A stretch of 64,000 nt of DNA from Cyclina sinensis. Taxonomy: Eukaryota; Mollusca; Bivalvia; Venerida; Veneridae. The notes under the pieces were generated by a model that was given only the letters and a program-made list of their open reading frames with translations, was not told the origin of the DNA and searched no databases. Below, one piece after another: positions 1-13,069 of the stretch. The position numbers were made by a program, and so were the translations under genes. Where the stretch lies: NCBI GenBank assembly GCA_012932295.1, contig JAAONU010000018.1, forward strand, positions 428,206 to 492,205, in the 5' to 3' direction. Positions within the stretch are counted from its first letter, which is position 1. Each line of letters starts with the position of its first letter.

Positions 1-1261
1 TAAATATTTCAAGAAAACTAATAATGAGGAACATTTAACAGCTGTATGTTCTGTACAATACGCTAACATTTCAAGAAAACTAATAATGAGGAACATTTAA
101 CAGCTGTATGTTCTGTACAATATGCTTACATTTTAAGAAAACTAATAATGAGGAACATTTATCAGCTGTATGTTCCGTAAAATATGCTAATATTTCAAGA
201 AAACTAATAATGAGGAACATTTAACAGCTGTATGACCTGTACAATATACAAATATTTCAGGAAAACTATTAAGGAGGAACATTTAACAGCTGCTGTATGA
301 TCTGTACAATATACAAATATTTCAGGAAAACTAATAATGAAGTACATTTAACAGCTGTATGATCTGTACAATATACAAATATTTCAAGAAAACTAATAAC
401 GAGGAATATTTAACAGCTGTATGTTCTGTACAATATGTAAATATTTCAAGAAAACTAATAATGAGGAACATTTAACAGCTGTATGATCTGTTAAATATAC
501 AAATTTTTCAGGAAAACTAATAATTAGGAACATTTAACAGCTGTTTGTTCTGTACAATATTCTAATGTTTCAAGAAAACTAATAATGAGGAACATTTAGC
601 AGCTTTAATGGTCTGTACAATATGTAAATATTTCAGGAAAACTAATAAGGAGGAACATTTACAGCTGTATGTTCTGTACAATACGTACATTTTTTAAGAA
701 AACTAATAATGAGGAACATTTAACAGCTTTATGGTCTGTACAATATGCCAATATTTCAAGAAAACTAATAAGGAGGAACATTGAAAGCTGTATGTTCTGT
801 ACAATACGTAAATTTTTCAAGAAAACTAATAAGGAGGAATATTTAACAGCTGTAATGTTCTGTACAATATGAAAATATTTGAAGAAAACTAATAATGAGG
901 AACATGAAACAGCTGTATGTTCTGTTCAATATGAAAATATTTCAAGAAAACTAATATGGAGGACATTTTACAGTTGTACGTTCTGTACAATATGTAAATA
1001 TTTCAAGAAAACTAATGATGAGGAACATGTAAAAGCTGTATGCTCTGTACAATATACAAATATTTCAAGAAAACTAATAACGAGGAATATTTAACAGCTG
1101 CATGTTCTTTACAATATGTAAATATTTCAAGAAAACTAATAATGAGGAACATTTAACAGCTGTATGATCTGTACAATATACAAATATTTCAGGAAAACTA
1201 ATAATGAAGTACATTTAATAGCTGAATGTTCCGTACAATATGTAAACATTTCAAGAAAACT

Positions 1262-1905
1262 AATAACGAGGAACATTTAACAGCTGTATGTTCTGTACAA
1301 TATGTAAATATTTCAAGAAAACTAATAAGGAGGAATATTTAACAGCTGTATGTTCTGTACAATATGCAAATATTTCAAGAAAACTACTAGGGAGGAACAT
1401 TTTACAGCTGCATATTGTGTACAATATGAAAATATTTTAAGAAAACTAATAAGGAGGACATTTAACAGCTGTATGTTCTGTACAATATACAAATATTTCA
1501 GGAAAACTAATAATGAAGAACATTTAACAGCTGTATGTTCTGTACAATATGTAAATATTAAAAAAAAACTAATAACGAGGAACATTTAACAGCTGTATGT
1601 TCTGTACAATATGTAAATATTTCAAGAAAACTAATAAGGAGGAATATTTAACAGCTGTATGTTCTGTACAATATGCAAATATTTCAAGAAAACTACTAGG
1701 GAGGAACATTTTACAGCTGCATATTGTGTACAATATGAAAATATTTTAAGAAAACTAATAAGGAGGACATTTAACAGCTGTATGTTCTGAACAATATGCA
1801 AATATTTCAAGAAGTCGACTAAAGAGGAACATTTTACAGCTGTATGTTCTGTACAATATGCTAATATTTTAAGAAAACTAATAATGAGGAACATTTAACA
1901 GCTGT
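1262..1905. repeat. Five-unit higher-order duplication inside the satellite
   Basis: A block of five satellite units is repeated almost exactly about 309 bp downstream. The private variant ACTACTAGGGAGGAACATTT occurs at 1383 and again at 1692, followed each time by the rare GCATATTGTGTACAATATG. This shows that amplification copied multi-unit blocks as well as single units. Confidence 0.85.
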
Positions 1906-3118
1906 ATGATCTGTACAATATACAAATATTTCAGGAAAACTAATAATGAAGAACATTTAACAGCTGTATGATCTGTACACTATACAAATATTTTAGGAAA
2001 ACTAATAATGAAGACCATTTAACAGCTGTATGTTCTGTACAATATGTAAATATTTCAAGAAAACTAATAACGAGGATCATTTAACAGCTGTATGTTCTGT
2101 ACAATATGCAAATATTTCAAGAAAACTAATAATGAGGAACATTTAACAGCTGTATGTTCTGTACATTATGTTAATATTTCAAGAAAACTAATAATGAGGA
2201 ATATTGAACAGCTTTATGGTCTGTACAATATGTAAATATTTCAAGAAAACTAATACGAAGGAATATTTAACAGCTGTATGATCTGTACAATATGAAAATA
2301 TTTCAAGAAATCTGATACGGAGGAAAATTTTAATGGCTGTATGTTCTGTACAATGTGTAAATATTTCAAGAAAACTGATAAGGAGGAACATTTAAAAGCA
2401 GTATGTTCTGTACAATATGCTAACATTTCAAGAAAACTAATAATGAGGAACATTTACCAGCTGTATAATCTGTACAATATACAAATATTTCAGGAAATCT
2501 AATAATGAAGAACATTTAACAACTGTATGATCTGTACAATATACAAATTTTTCATGAAAACTAATAATGAAGAACATTTAACAGCTGTATTTTTTGTACA
2601 ATATGTAAATATTTCAAGAAAACTAATAACGAAGAATATTTAACAGCTGTATGTTCTGTATAAATAGTTAATATTTCAAGAAAACTAATAATGAGGAACA
2701 TGTAGCTGCTGTATGTTCTGAACAATTTGCAAATATTTCAGGACAACTAATATTGAAGAACATTTAACAGCTGTATGATCTGTACAATATACAAATTTTT
2801 AAGGAAAACTAATAATGAAGAACATTTAACAGCTGTATTTTCTGTACAATATGTTAATATTTCAAGAAAACTAATAACGACGAACATTTAACAGCTGTAT
2901 GTTCTGTACAATATGTTAATATTTCAAGAAAACTACTAAGGAGGAAAATTTTACAGCTGTATGTTCTGTACAATATGAAAATATTTTAAGAAAACTAATA
3001 ATGAGGAACATTTAACAGCTGTTTGTTCTGTACAATATGCTAATACTTCAAGAAAACTAATAATGAGGAACATTTAACAGCTTTATGTTCTGTACATTAT
3101 GTTAATATTTCAGGAAAA

Positions 3119-3700
3119 CTAATAAGGAGGAACATTTACAGCTGTATGTTCTGTACAATACGTTAATTTTTTAAGAAAACTAATAATGAGGTAACATTTA
3201 ACAGCTTTATGGTCTGTACAATATGCCAATATTTCAAGAAAACTAATAAGGAGGAACATTGACAGCTGTATGATCTGTACAATATGCCAATATTTCAAGA
3301 AAACTAATAAGGAGGAACATTTTACAGCTGTATGTTCTGTACAATATGTTAATATTTCAAGAAAACTAATAATGAGGTACATTTAACAGCTTTATGGTCT
3401 GTACAATATGCCAGTACTTCAAGAAAACTAATAAGGAGGAACATTTTACAGCTGTATGTTCTGTTTAATATGTTAATATTTAATGAAAACTAATAATGAG
3501 GAACATTTAACGGCTTTATGGTCTGTACAGTATGCCAATATTTCAAGAAAACTAATAAGGAGGAACATTGACAGCTGTATGATCTGTACAATATGCCAAT
3601 ATTTAAAGAAAACTAATAAGGAGGAACATTTTACAGCTGTATGTTCTGTACAATATGTGAATATTTCAAGAAAACTAATAATGAGGAACATTTAACAGCT
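3119..3700. repeat. Second five-unit higher-order duplication in the satellite
   Basis: The variant GAGGAACATTGACAGCTG, lacking bases usual at this place, occurs at 3251 and again at 3560, a 309 bp offset equal to five units minus one base. The units around it also match in order. Confidence 0.8.
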
Positions 3701-5344
3701 TTATCGTCTGTACAATATGCCAATATTTAAAGAAAACTAATAAGGAGGAACATTTTACAGCTGTATGTTCTGTACAATATGTTAATATTTGAAGAAAACT
3801 AATAATGGGGAACATTTAACAGCTTTATGGTCTGTACAATATGTCAATATTTCAAGAAAACTATTAAGGAGGAACATTTGAGAGCCGTAGAGTCAAACGA
3901 TAAGAAATTTTTCAAGAAAACAAATACGGAGGAGCATTTAACAGCTGTATGTTCTGTACAATATGTAAATATTTCAAGAAAGGAAATAGTTATACGTAGG
4001 AGCATTTTGCAGCTGTATGTTCTGTACAATATGCTAATATTTCAAGAAAACTAATAATGAGGAACATTTGACAGCTGTATGTACTGCGCGATATGTAAAT
4101 GTTCAAGAAAACTAATACGGAGGAACATTAAACAGCTGTATGTTCTGTACAATATCCTAATACTTCAAGAAAACTAATAATGAGGAACATTTAACAGCTG
4201 TAAGTTCTGTACAATATGCAAATATTTCAATGAAACTAATAATGAGGAACATTTAACAGCTTTATGGTCTGTACAATATGCTAACCTTTCAAGAAAACAA
4301 ATACGGAGGAGCATTTTGCAGCTGTATGTTCTGTACAATATTTAAATATTTCAAGAAAACAAATATGGAGGTGAATTTTACAGCTGTATGTTCTGTACAA
4401 TATTTAAATATTTCAAGAAAACAAATATGGAGGTGCATTTTACAGCTGTCTGTTCTGTACAATATGTAAATATTTCAAGAAAACAAATACGGAGGAGCAT
4501 TTTGCAGCTGTATGTTCTGTACAATATTTAAATATTTCAAGAAAACAAATAAGGAGGTGCATTTTACAGCTGTATGTTCTGTACAATATGTAAATATTTC
4601 AAGAAAACAAATACGGAGGAGCATTTTGCAGCTGTCTGTTCTGTACAATGTGTAAATATTTCATGAAAACAAATACGGAGGAGCATTTTGCAGCTGTATG
4701 TTCTGTACAATATTTAAATATTTCAAGAAAACAAATATGGAGGTGCATTTTACAGCTGTATGTTCTGTACAATATGTAAATATTTCAAGAAAACAAATAT
4801 GAAGGAGCATTTTACAGCTGTCTGTTCTGTACAATATGTAAATATTTCAAGAAAACAAATATGGAGGTGCATTTTACAGCTGTAGTTTCGTCATAATATG
4901 TTAATATTTCAAGAAAACAAATATGGAGGTGCATTTTACAGCTGTACGTTTTGTACAATATGTAAATATTTCAAGAAAACAAATATGGAGTGATGTTTTA
5001 TAGCTGTACATTCTTTACAATACGTAAATATTTCCAGAAAACTCATAGGGGAACGATTTTAGAGCTAAACAGACTGTACAAAATGTAAATATTTGAATAA
5101 AAAAATTCGTGGGAACATTTTAGAGCTGTATAGTCTATACAATATGGAAATATTTAAAGAGAAACAAATATGGGGGCGGGGGAACATTTCATAGCAGTAT
5201 GATGTGTTCTTAGTGTAAATATTTCAAGAAAACCAATACAGGGAACATTTTAAAGCTGTTGTTTTTCTGTATGATATGTAAATAGTTTAAAGAAACAAAT
5301 TCACGGGAACATTTTAGAGCTGTTAAATATGTACTATATTTATA

Positions 5345-8250
5345 TATTTCAGGGATCATCTTCAAACATCAAAGCATATTTGCTTCTTAATCTAACTCTT
5401 AAAGAAGAAGGAAAAAATCATCAAAATACGTTAACTGAACAAATATGATAGGTTTAATTTGTTACGAAGACAATAACCTCAATTTTTATTGTCTTCAACA
5501 CAAGACACGTCTTCATCATATTTGAGATTGTTTCCAGTTATCAGCATTTCTAAGACAGGCTTTACTGTTTTACAATATTGTTTTGAAAATATACCCTTTG
5601 AAGTGTAAAACCGTATAAAATATACCTTGTTTTATTCTATTCAAATGTGTCATTGGTGACAACGAATGCAAATATCTGTATTATTTGTAATGGATTCCAT
5701 TTTCAGAATATGTTTGCATTTTCACATTAAAGTGGAAATGAATGGCATTAACATCCTAAGAACAGCGATATTTCATGTGTCTGTCCCTGAAAGTAAGCCA
5801 AGACAACAAGAAATAATTAGCACTTAAGGGCAGTTTTCTTATTTATTGCTCTGTCTGTACCTGCTTCACATGATGTACACGTGACATGACAGGTCTATAT
5901 AAAAAATTCTGGTGATGTTATAGACTAGTCAAAACAATAGGTCAAACAAAGGATGTCTTACGGTGCATGGAAAATGTAACATAAAACCGTTAAGGATATT
6001 ACAAAAATGAAACAGAATCTTGTAAGTGCTCATACTTTAACAACAATAAGAGGGCATACACACAATTAAAACATGTGAATATGCAAAATATCATCGACCT
6101 TAAGCTTACATTTAAAACACTTTCAAAATAGTTATTTTCGTTATCAAGGTGATTCAGATTAGTGTTAATTTAAGATCAAGGTTATCATTTAAGATCAAGA
6201 TATCTTGAAAGTTTTGAGTCTCATTAAATTCCTAAGTTCTAAACTCAAGGTTTAAGAACGTGAAATAAAAGTCTCATCGTCTGAAAAGCTGTAAGAGCTA
6301 GGACAATAAGCCGTTTCGAATAACACACATATTTTCACCCTGCCACTCTTGGTTACATTATTTAACTTATTGTCAAAGAGTATGGCTGTAGGCTATAAGC
6401 TGAGGTTTCCATTTCAAGTGATAAAGAGCTCAGATACAATTCTAGCACATGTGATTTATCTTACGACTAAAAGGCTTATAGCTTCCGTTATTTTCGTTCT
6501 GGAATAAAGTGCACACATCTAATGAATGGATATATATATCTAAGTAATCATACAAAATTTGAAATTCATTCAACGTCACTAAAAGTTTGGTTTCCTTCTA
6601 TTGCGATTGTTTTCTTTCATAATGGGTTCGTAAATGTTTGATCCATTCCAGTAGAGCTAAAGCTAAATAATTTAAGGTTCTGCGTATTTAAAGATCGACT
6701 GTACATGAATTGAATGATGAGCAGTAGAGGTCTTCTGTGTACATCACAGGCACAAAGAAAACCATCACTAAAAACTATCTATAATACATCATATAGGAAG
6801 TTCAGACTTGATACAATCGCTAAAGAATATGTATTAGGATATGAATAAATCAGACGGAAACTTTAAAGATTTCGTGATAATAACTTTTTCTGAATACAAT
6901 GCATCACAGGCAAGATAAATGCTGAACAGTGAATTCTCAGTAATCATGTAAAGCAAAGATCGAAAAAGTACATTTTTTACTTCTAAGAGATGAACTGCAA
7001 AAACACCTCCTAGGATAGCTGAAAATCAATTAATAACTGCCTGTGATGAAGAATTTAACAATATTTAACTTAGCGGGAAGGAGCTTTTTTCTCAATTTAC
7101 ATATTTAAGATATGCAATCTGTAATATCTTATCTTAAATTCCATTAAGTTATGTAGGTTTGAGACCTTTGTACCGAAGTGAACGAGGTCAAACCCCACTC
7201 TTCTCTCCTGTGCATCGGTCGAATGTTTCACTTTCTTACCTCTGCTAAAATTCAATTTTCAGATCGATAATTGTATTTTTAGACAGGGAAATCCACAGTT
7301 ACTTTTCAGCCAATCAGTGACTAGCTTACAACGAAATGTCCATACATACAATTGACAACCTAAAATGTAAACAAACAGTGTATGTCTGCATGTTACTTAC
7401 GTATTTCACTTTTCAAAGTGATTTTTAATATGTATACGTAAATAAACCAGTAAAACTATCAAAAAGGTTAAATTACCGATGGTATGGTTGTTTTTAGACG
7501 TTTAATTGTTGTATTAAGATGTTTACGTAGACGCATAGTTGAAATGTGTTTATAAAATTGTCAGAAAACTCCCGTCTATTTATAATTTTTCCAATCACAT
7601 GATCTTTAAACCAATGAAAAATGGTTTAAAGATTTTTTGGTTTTGGAATATTGGTGCACTTTCATTGGTTGCTTAAAAGTTCATTGTAAAGGTCAATATC
7701 ATAAATCTACTCTTATGAAAGCAGCGGTGTGAAGTAACGGTAGTGTATTCATCTAGCTGCTAAGGGAGCGTAACCCCACTCGAACAAATCACTAGTTCAT
7801 AAAGATGGTTGGGGTAAACTGTTTGTAATAAGTCGTCCAAACTGGCTGTGATTTTTTGTAAGCAGTCAGTATTTCTTCATACCCGAAAGGATAACACTCA
7901 TACTTTAAAGATTCATTAATTCTTGATAACGTTTGAACTCTTAACTCTATGTTAATAAAATAAAGAAGCCAGTTAAAGCACATTCAATATATTACTTCTG
8001 AATGAATTCTTTTAACATATTAAAGCATTCAATATTCCCATTCATCAAAACGACATGCCAATAGAAGCAGAACAAATTATTACCGCTATCAATGCAGATA
8101 CAAGATAGTTTTGCAATGCTTTATTCCTAGTACAGTATTTGACAGCATATACTCCGTGACAGATTTCGTTTCATAGAATTGGAAACAGTCCTTGATCGTT
8201 TATGAATATGTATCTGTTAATCAAAAGTTTAAAGAAAAGCCAATTTCTTC
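5345..8250. other. AT-rich stretch without a recognisable gene
   Basis: No coding region or known element is recognised here. Two perfect short inverted repeats stand out: GAAGACAATAA with its complement near 5466-5496, and ATCTTTAAACCA at 7602-7613 with its complement at 7622-7633. The 63-codon open frame near 7792-7983 (minus) has no recognisable motif. Confidence 0.6.
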
Positions 8251-8329
8251 TTCTTTCCATTAAAGTGCAGGGGTCACTCTGAAGCATGAGGTGAATGTGC
8301 AGATTAAAAGATAAAAACGAGTACGCCAT

Positions 8330-9700
8330 CGCAGTGGAGAGATGCTAAACCGGCCTTGAGACTCTCCAGGGTCTCGGTTGTAGCATAGGCTTCTGGCAGC
8401 TTATTCTACAAGTTAATACCTGATGGGAAAAATCTGGCCTAATATATCTTAGCGCTGGTGTAAGGCAGAATAAATCTCAGCGAATGACACCTGGAAGATA
8501 GCCATGTAGTGTGCAGAAAAGTGGATGTGGGGATGACTACCAGATTGCTATATATAAATTGTGTAGAGCATCGTGACCGTAGCGTCCTCCCGTCTTTGCA
8601 GACTGGCTATCATGTCACTAGTATTGCTAGTTCTTCTGTAGTCTCCACATACAAATCTAGCAGCTTTTTTCTGTACGGCTTCAACTTGTTGATATTTGTC
8701 ACAGTATGTTGGTACTATATTGATGAGGCATATTTCACTACTGGTCTAACCAGTGTCTTGTGGTACTGGTCCCTGATGTTAGCTAGGCACCTGGCTATAT
8801 TTCTGCGCAGAAAAGGTACGCTGTTGTTTGCTTTCCTGGTGGTGGCATCAACATGATTGTTTCAAGTTTCTCATTAAGTGTTACCCGAAGGAACTTCCAA
8901 CTTGGAACGATCAAAAGGACATGTCTGTGATTTCGTTCATAAATCGGGCACTTGGCGGGGTTGAAATCCATCTGCAAGTCTTTCTCCCATTGCTTAGGTC
9001 TCTTCAAGTCGCTTTGGAGCATGGCACGTAAGTTCATCATCGGCAAACAGCTTTGTCGTGGAGCTGACTTGGTGTGTACAGGAAAAACATTAGAGGAGCG
9101 AGTACACTGCCTTGAGGGACGCCAAATGTAACTGGAACTGGGTCGGATGTGTGGCCTTAAACAAGTTCCCGTTGGCTTTTGTTAGAGAGGAAGCTATTAA
9201 TCTACCTCAATATTTTTTATGAATGTCGTAGTGGCGGAGTTTGTGTAGTAGACGGCCATGGGGAACCTTGTCGAAAGCATTGCTGAGAGCCAGCAGGATG
9301 ACATCAAGATGTTCAGCGTCCTCTAAAGATGAAGCAAGGTCTTGTACAGTCAGAATAAGTTTTGTTTCACATGATCGATGCTTGTGGAATACATGTTGGT
9401 CATCTGATAGGAAATCAAGTTCCCCTAGGTGCCTCATGACATGGCTTTGTATGACATGTTCTGTCAGCTTGAAGCAAGCCGAGATATTGGTCTGTAGTTG
9501 GTGGCTGATGTCACCTTTCTTTAACAATTGCGTGACATTTGCCTGATTCAAGTCGCTGGACACATTCTCCTGCAGGGCAGGTGCATTGAAGATAAGTGTA
9601 AGGCATGGTGCTAGCTATGTGGCGTACGCCTTATGGTTATGTGGTCCCTGTGTCTTCTGGGGATTCAGTTTCTCTCGTAACTTTTATTGATTGCAATTTT
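8330..9700 (-). pseudogene. Decayed non-LTR (CR1/Jockey-like) reverse transcriptase
   Basis: Remnant of a LINE ORF2, read from high to low coordinates. The finger region is a degraded PCLTLIF and LLKKGDIS. It is followed by a degraded SDDQHGFRKHRSCETQLI block, then LSNAFDKVPHGRLL, which corresponds to the usual DFSKAFDKVPH. Next come VPVTFGVPQGSVLAPL (9100-9140) and, after a frameshift, a FADD catalytic box near 9035. The strand continues through QWEKDLQMDFNPAKC and a post-RT region around 8760 (LVRPVVKYASS). Stops and at least three frameshifts break it, so it encodes no enzyme. Non-LTR RTs of this type copy element RNA at a nicked target. The 5' ORF1 and endonuclease parts are absent, as in 5'-truncated LINE insertions. 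It abuts a Gypsy fragment on the same strand. Confidence 0.88.
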
Positions 9701-9792
9701 TCCCAGGTCAGGGTCAGGTGGTGTTTATATTTTGGGCATGTGTGAGTAGCCTTCTTAGGCAGAGACACTACAGATCTTTCTGCCAAGAAACA

Positions 9793-11400
9793 CTACGTCA
9801 TCAACATTGTTTTCGAAGTCATGCCAGTCTGAATGGGCTTTTGCACAATACTTACAGCCTCCTCACGGCAAATCTTCAAGTTGTATGTCGGCTTTGGTGA
9901 AGCATTTGCAGTCACTTTGGATAGGACATCTGCTTTTCCATGCTGTTTGCCTGATCTGTGCACGACAACTATTTCGTACAGACTAAGCTCTTCTAACCAC
10001 TGAGCCAACTGCCCTTGTGGGTTCTTGAAGCGCAATAGCCAGGTAAGACTGCTATGATCTGTCTTAATCTTGAATGGCTTTCCAAGGAGATAGTGTCTAT
10101 ACTGTCTGGTGAATTTTACAACAGCCAATAGTTCTTTGCGAGTCATACAGTACCTCTTCTGCTGTGGGGATTGTGCAAAGGAACTGAAGAGATAACCCTT
10201 TCTGTTCCTTCCTGTATTTGTGAAAGCACCCCAGCAACTGCTAATCGAATGGATCTGTATCCAATATAAAGAGATCTGATTTATACGGCAGCCCAAGCAC
10301 TAGGGGTCTTGTTAACACACCCTTCAAGTCATTAAAGGCTTCCTCCTGAGATTCACCCCAGAAAAACTCTCTCTTCCTAGTGATGTCATACAGGGCAATT
10401 GCCCTAGATTCATAATCCTTTAAAAAAGCCCGATGAAAGCTAGAAAGCTCTCTACTTCTTTTGTGCAAGTTGGTCTGGGCCAATTTTAGAACGGCTCAAT
10501 ATCCACATTTCCAATTCTATTCCATCAGGCCCGACCAAACGTCCCAAAATCTCCAACTTTGGCTTAAACAGGTCACAATTCTTTGGCTTTAGTTTCAGCT
10601 GGTACATTCTGAACCTAGTGAAAAGGTCTCAAGTTCTGGTGATTGTGTCTGAAGTCTTTTCCCAGTGCCATCAAATCATCCAGGAACGAGAGCACTGTGT
10701 TCAAGTTCAGACCATGTAGTACCAAGTTCATGGCTTTGCGCGTTGCACAATCCAAAAGCCATTCGTACAATTCAAAAAGCCCGTACTTAGTCACTACCGC
10801 GGACTTTTCCCGATCTTCAGGTTTGATATTGACCTGCCAGTATGCAGAATTGGCATCCAACTTGGATAGCCATTTGTGTCCTGCAAGCATGTCCACACCA
10901 TCCTCTATGAGTGGTAAGGGATACACGTCTTTCACTGTCACTGCATTTAGCGCCCTGTAGTCCACATACCATCTGACACTTCCATCCTTTTTCCTTACCA
11001 GCACGGGTGCTGAAGTCTATTCAGAAGAAGATGGCTTTCAACATTTTTTACAAGTGAGCTTCTTCCTCAGCCGCAAAACTCATTGGCGTCCTGCTCATTC
11101 TCTGTTTAATTGGTCTAGCATACTTGGTGTCGATACAGTGTTCGACTGCAGTGAAATTCCCTAGGTGGAATTCATCTTTTGCAAACCCATCTTCAAACTC
11201 GATCGGCAATTCTTTAAGTTGCTGAGTCCAGGTTTGTTAGCTCGGTCAAACAAGTCTATCAGATGTGACGGTAACACTCCTGCAGAGTCTGAACCGCAAT
11301 CTCCTGCTGAAATTTGGCAGATATAAAGCTGTTCATTCAGAATTTGTGGAACAGTCACTTCCTGCACAACTGCTATCTGTTGACCGGCTTTGCATTCGGT
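9793..11400 (-). pseudogene. Decayed Ty3/Gypsy pol (linker, RT, RNase H)
   Basis: Fragment of a Gypsy polyprotein on the minus strand. From the N-terminal side: a linker with LPSHLIDLFDRA (11161-11367) and a degraded RMSRTPMSFAAEEEAHL (about 11050-11110). RT follows (10615-11004) with LVRKKDGSVRW, DYRALNAVTVKD, SKLDANSAYWQV and the catalytic FLDD. Then come the thumb with LEILGRLVGPDGIEL (about 10540) and the connection and RNase H (9793-10483), with a first acidic site in LDTDPFD, RKELLAVV, TDHSSLTWLL and a terminal ADVLSK in place of ADALSR. Frameshifts and stops separate the blocks. Gag, protease, integrase and LTRs are not found nearby. RNase H resembles that of the 56-61 kb LTR element, so the two may be related families. 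Confidence 0.93.
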
Positions 11401-12240
11401 GTACGTACGTGCGTTAATGCGTCCATCCGAGAATCATGTCGCGTGCAAGACTCAGGTTCTTAGCTCAAACGATAATGTCACAGTGATAGCTTAAAGGTCA
11501 TAAATGTTTATGATAGACATTTTCCGCACAATAAGTTCTCCATTTATATGAGATTTTGAAATAAATAATAACATTTTATCCTTTTGTCCTTTTGTTACCT
11601 GGAGTGCTTGATATGTTGCCCTTGAATATCTAGTTATGGATAAATGTCTGATCTTTAATAAATAGCGCTAAGACCTTTAAAATTCAAATTATATTCGATT
11701 TTCATACGTGATAAATCAATGTTTTCAAAGTGTGGATATTTCATAACGTCTGTGGAAAAACATGTTTTTCCTGTAATTATTCGTCTTTTCTCATTAATAC
11801 CTTTATAATGTCCTTGAAATCGTGTTCCATACTTGTACCTTTTGTTCAAAACCTTTACTATTATACAAGACAAATCACATAAATTTCACAGTTTAAAAGT
11901 AAATTTGAATAAACTATAATTCTAAGACATTTTATAAAATGATATTTGAAAATGATAAGTTGCATATACTATGAACATTAAAACTACAGAACATGCTACT
12001 TACTGTATAGGTAGAGCTCAAAGTATGGCCAGATACTATAATAAAAAGAAAAATGCGCCAACGTTAAATTTCCATTGGGTATGATAAACATCATTTTCTT
12101 CTGCGTCTCTGAGGTATATACTATTAACGTTTATCTTTGATCGTTTGTCTTAAAGCCATACACGTCTTCTTTCCAACTTTCTGTTTGCAGTTCAAATATA
12201 TTTTCACAGACGTCTAATCAGTTCGGTAAGAGTTCTGAAT
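11400..12240. other. Spacer without recognised features
   Basis: AT-rich sequence between the Gypsy remnant and the inverted-repeat element. I see no motif worth naming. The 72-codon open frame at 11655-11873 (minus) has no recognisable domain. Confidence 0.5.
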
Positions 12241-12244
12241 TATA

Positions 12245-13064
12245 CAGTCCAACCTCCCAAGAGCGAACACCATTCGGATCAAGTAAAAGTGTTTGTTGTA
12301 GAGAGTTGTTGTTGTAGGGAGGTTCAATCAGTATTAAGTGATGTACTTGTAAGTTCGAAGTTATGATGTTCTGTAACCCAACGGATGACTAGGCCCACAC
12401 TAATTTTACTTAAGATTTCAAGATTTGATCAAATGTTCTTTATTTACATGTTATAGTAATAAAATACTTCATCAAAAAATATATTTTGTTCATTGTATCT
12501 TTTGAATTAGATTTTTTAATATTCTTCTCTCTGTTATTACTGTATCCACTGATTTTAATCGTCTGCTAATTCCTACATTTTAATGTTTGGCAATCTTTGC
12601 AACGAACAAAGCTGGCGAATCAACAAACAAACTGCACACCCGTTATTAAGACACCTGCACAAGAAGCCAGCATTATTAGTTCACAGAGTCATTGTATGTT
12701 TGTTGAACGAATTGATTATTAGCCCCAAATCAATTTGATAATTAGCCCAAATCAAACGGTGTTTGTAATTTCTTTACCTTTATAGTTACAAAAAATGGCC
12801 ATCAGAGTACATCGCTCACTTGGTTCCCAAGTTGTTGTGCGCTATAATATTTATACATACCAACCGGTAACCGCGTACTTTAATCTATTTTTAGACATTT
12901 TACACGCGCATAAGCGTTGATTTTTTTGGAAATCCAGTCTGAAAGTTACTTACTAGTGTCGTTCGCAGAAGCTTTTCAGATGTCGTTTGGGGAAAAATAT
13001 AGTGCCGTTGCTCGTTCTTTAGAGGTGTCGTTCGTGGTAGGTGACGTTTCGGGAGGTTGGACTG
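12245..13064. mobile_element. TA-flanked non-autonomous DNA transposon with 14 bp inverted ends
   Basis: The left end CAGTCCAACCTCCC (12245-12258) and right end GGGAGGTTGGACTG (13051-13064) are perfect reverse complements. Each is preceded or followed by TATA, so the match is 18 bp if the flank is included. TA at both borders fits a TA target duplication. CAGT-starting ends with TA flanks recall pogo/Tigger-type elements. The right subterminal region holds several GTCGTTCG-like repeats. No transposase frame is present, so the copy is non-autonomous. The superfamily is inferred from the ends only. Confidence 0.8.
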
Positions 13065-13069
13065 TATAT

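Larger units (their letters stand above)
1..5340. repeat. 62 bp satellite array, about 86 units
   Basis: Tandem array with a 62 bp period: the TTTCAAGAAAAC core recurs at 7, 69 and 131 and onward. The array starts beyond the left edge of the window. Each unit carries three short palindromes: AAATATTT, ACAGCTGT (with the E-box-like CAGCTG) and TGTACA. Units differ by point changes and 1 bp indels. From about 3880, and fully from 4290, a variant takes over (ACAAATAYGGAGG-GCATTTT in place of ACTAATAATGAGGAACATTT). After about 5000 the units decay steadily until about 5340, as expected at an array edge. Long open frames across the array arise because 62 is not a multiple of 3 and the unit has few stops; they are not genes. 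Confidence 0.97.

Noticed and set aside
669..4469. Many open frames with repeated MFCTI..KKTNNEEH motifs on both strands
   Set aside because: They are translations of the 62 bp satellite. The motif shifts frame from unit to unit and appears on both strands.
7140..7210. tRNA-like B box near AGGTCAAACCCC
   Set aside because: No matching A box or cloverleaf on either strand.
8509..8856. 115-codon plus-strand frame with hydrophobic stretches
   Set aside because: It is the complement of the reverse transcriptase remnant read on the minus strand.
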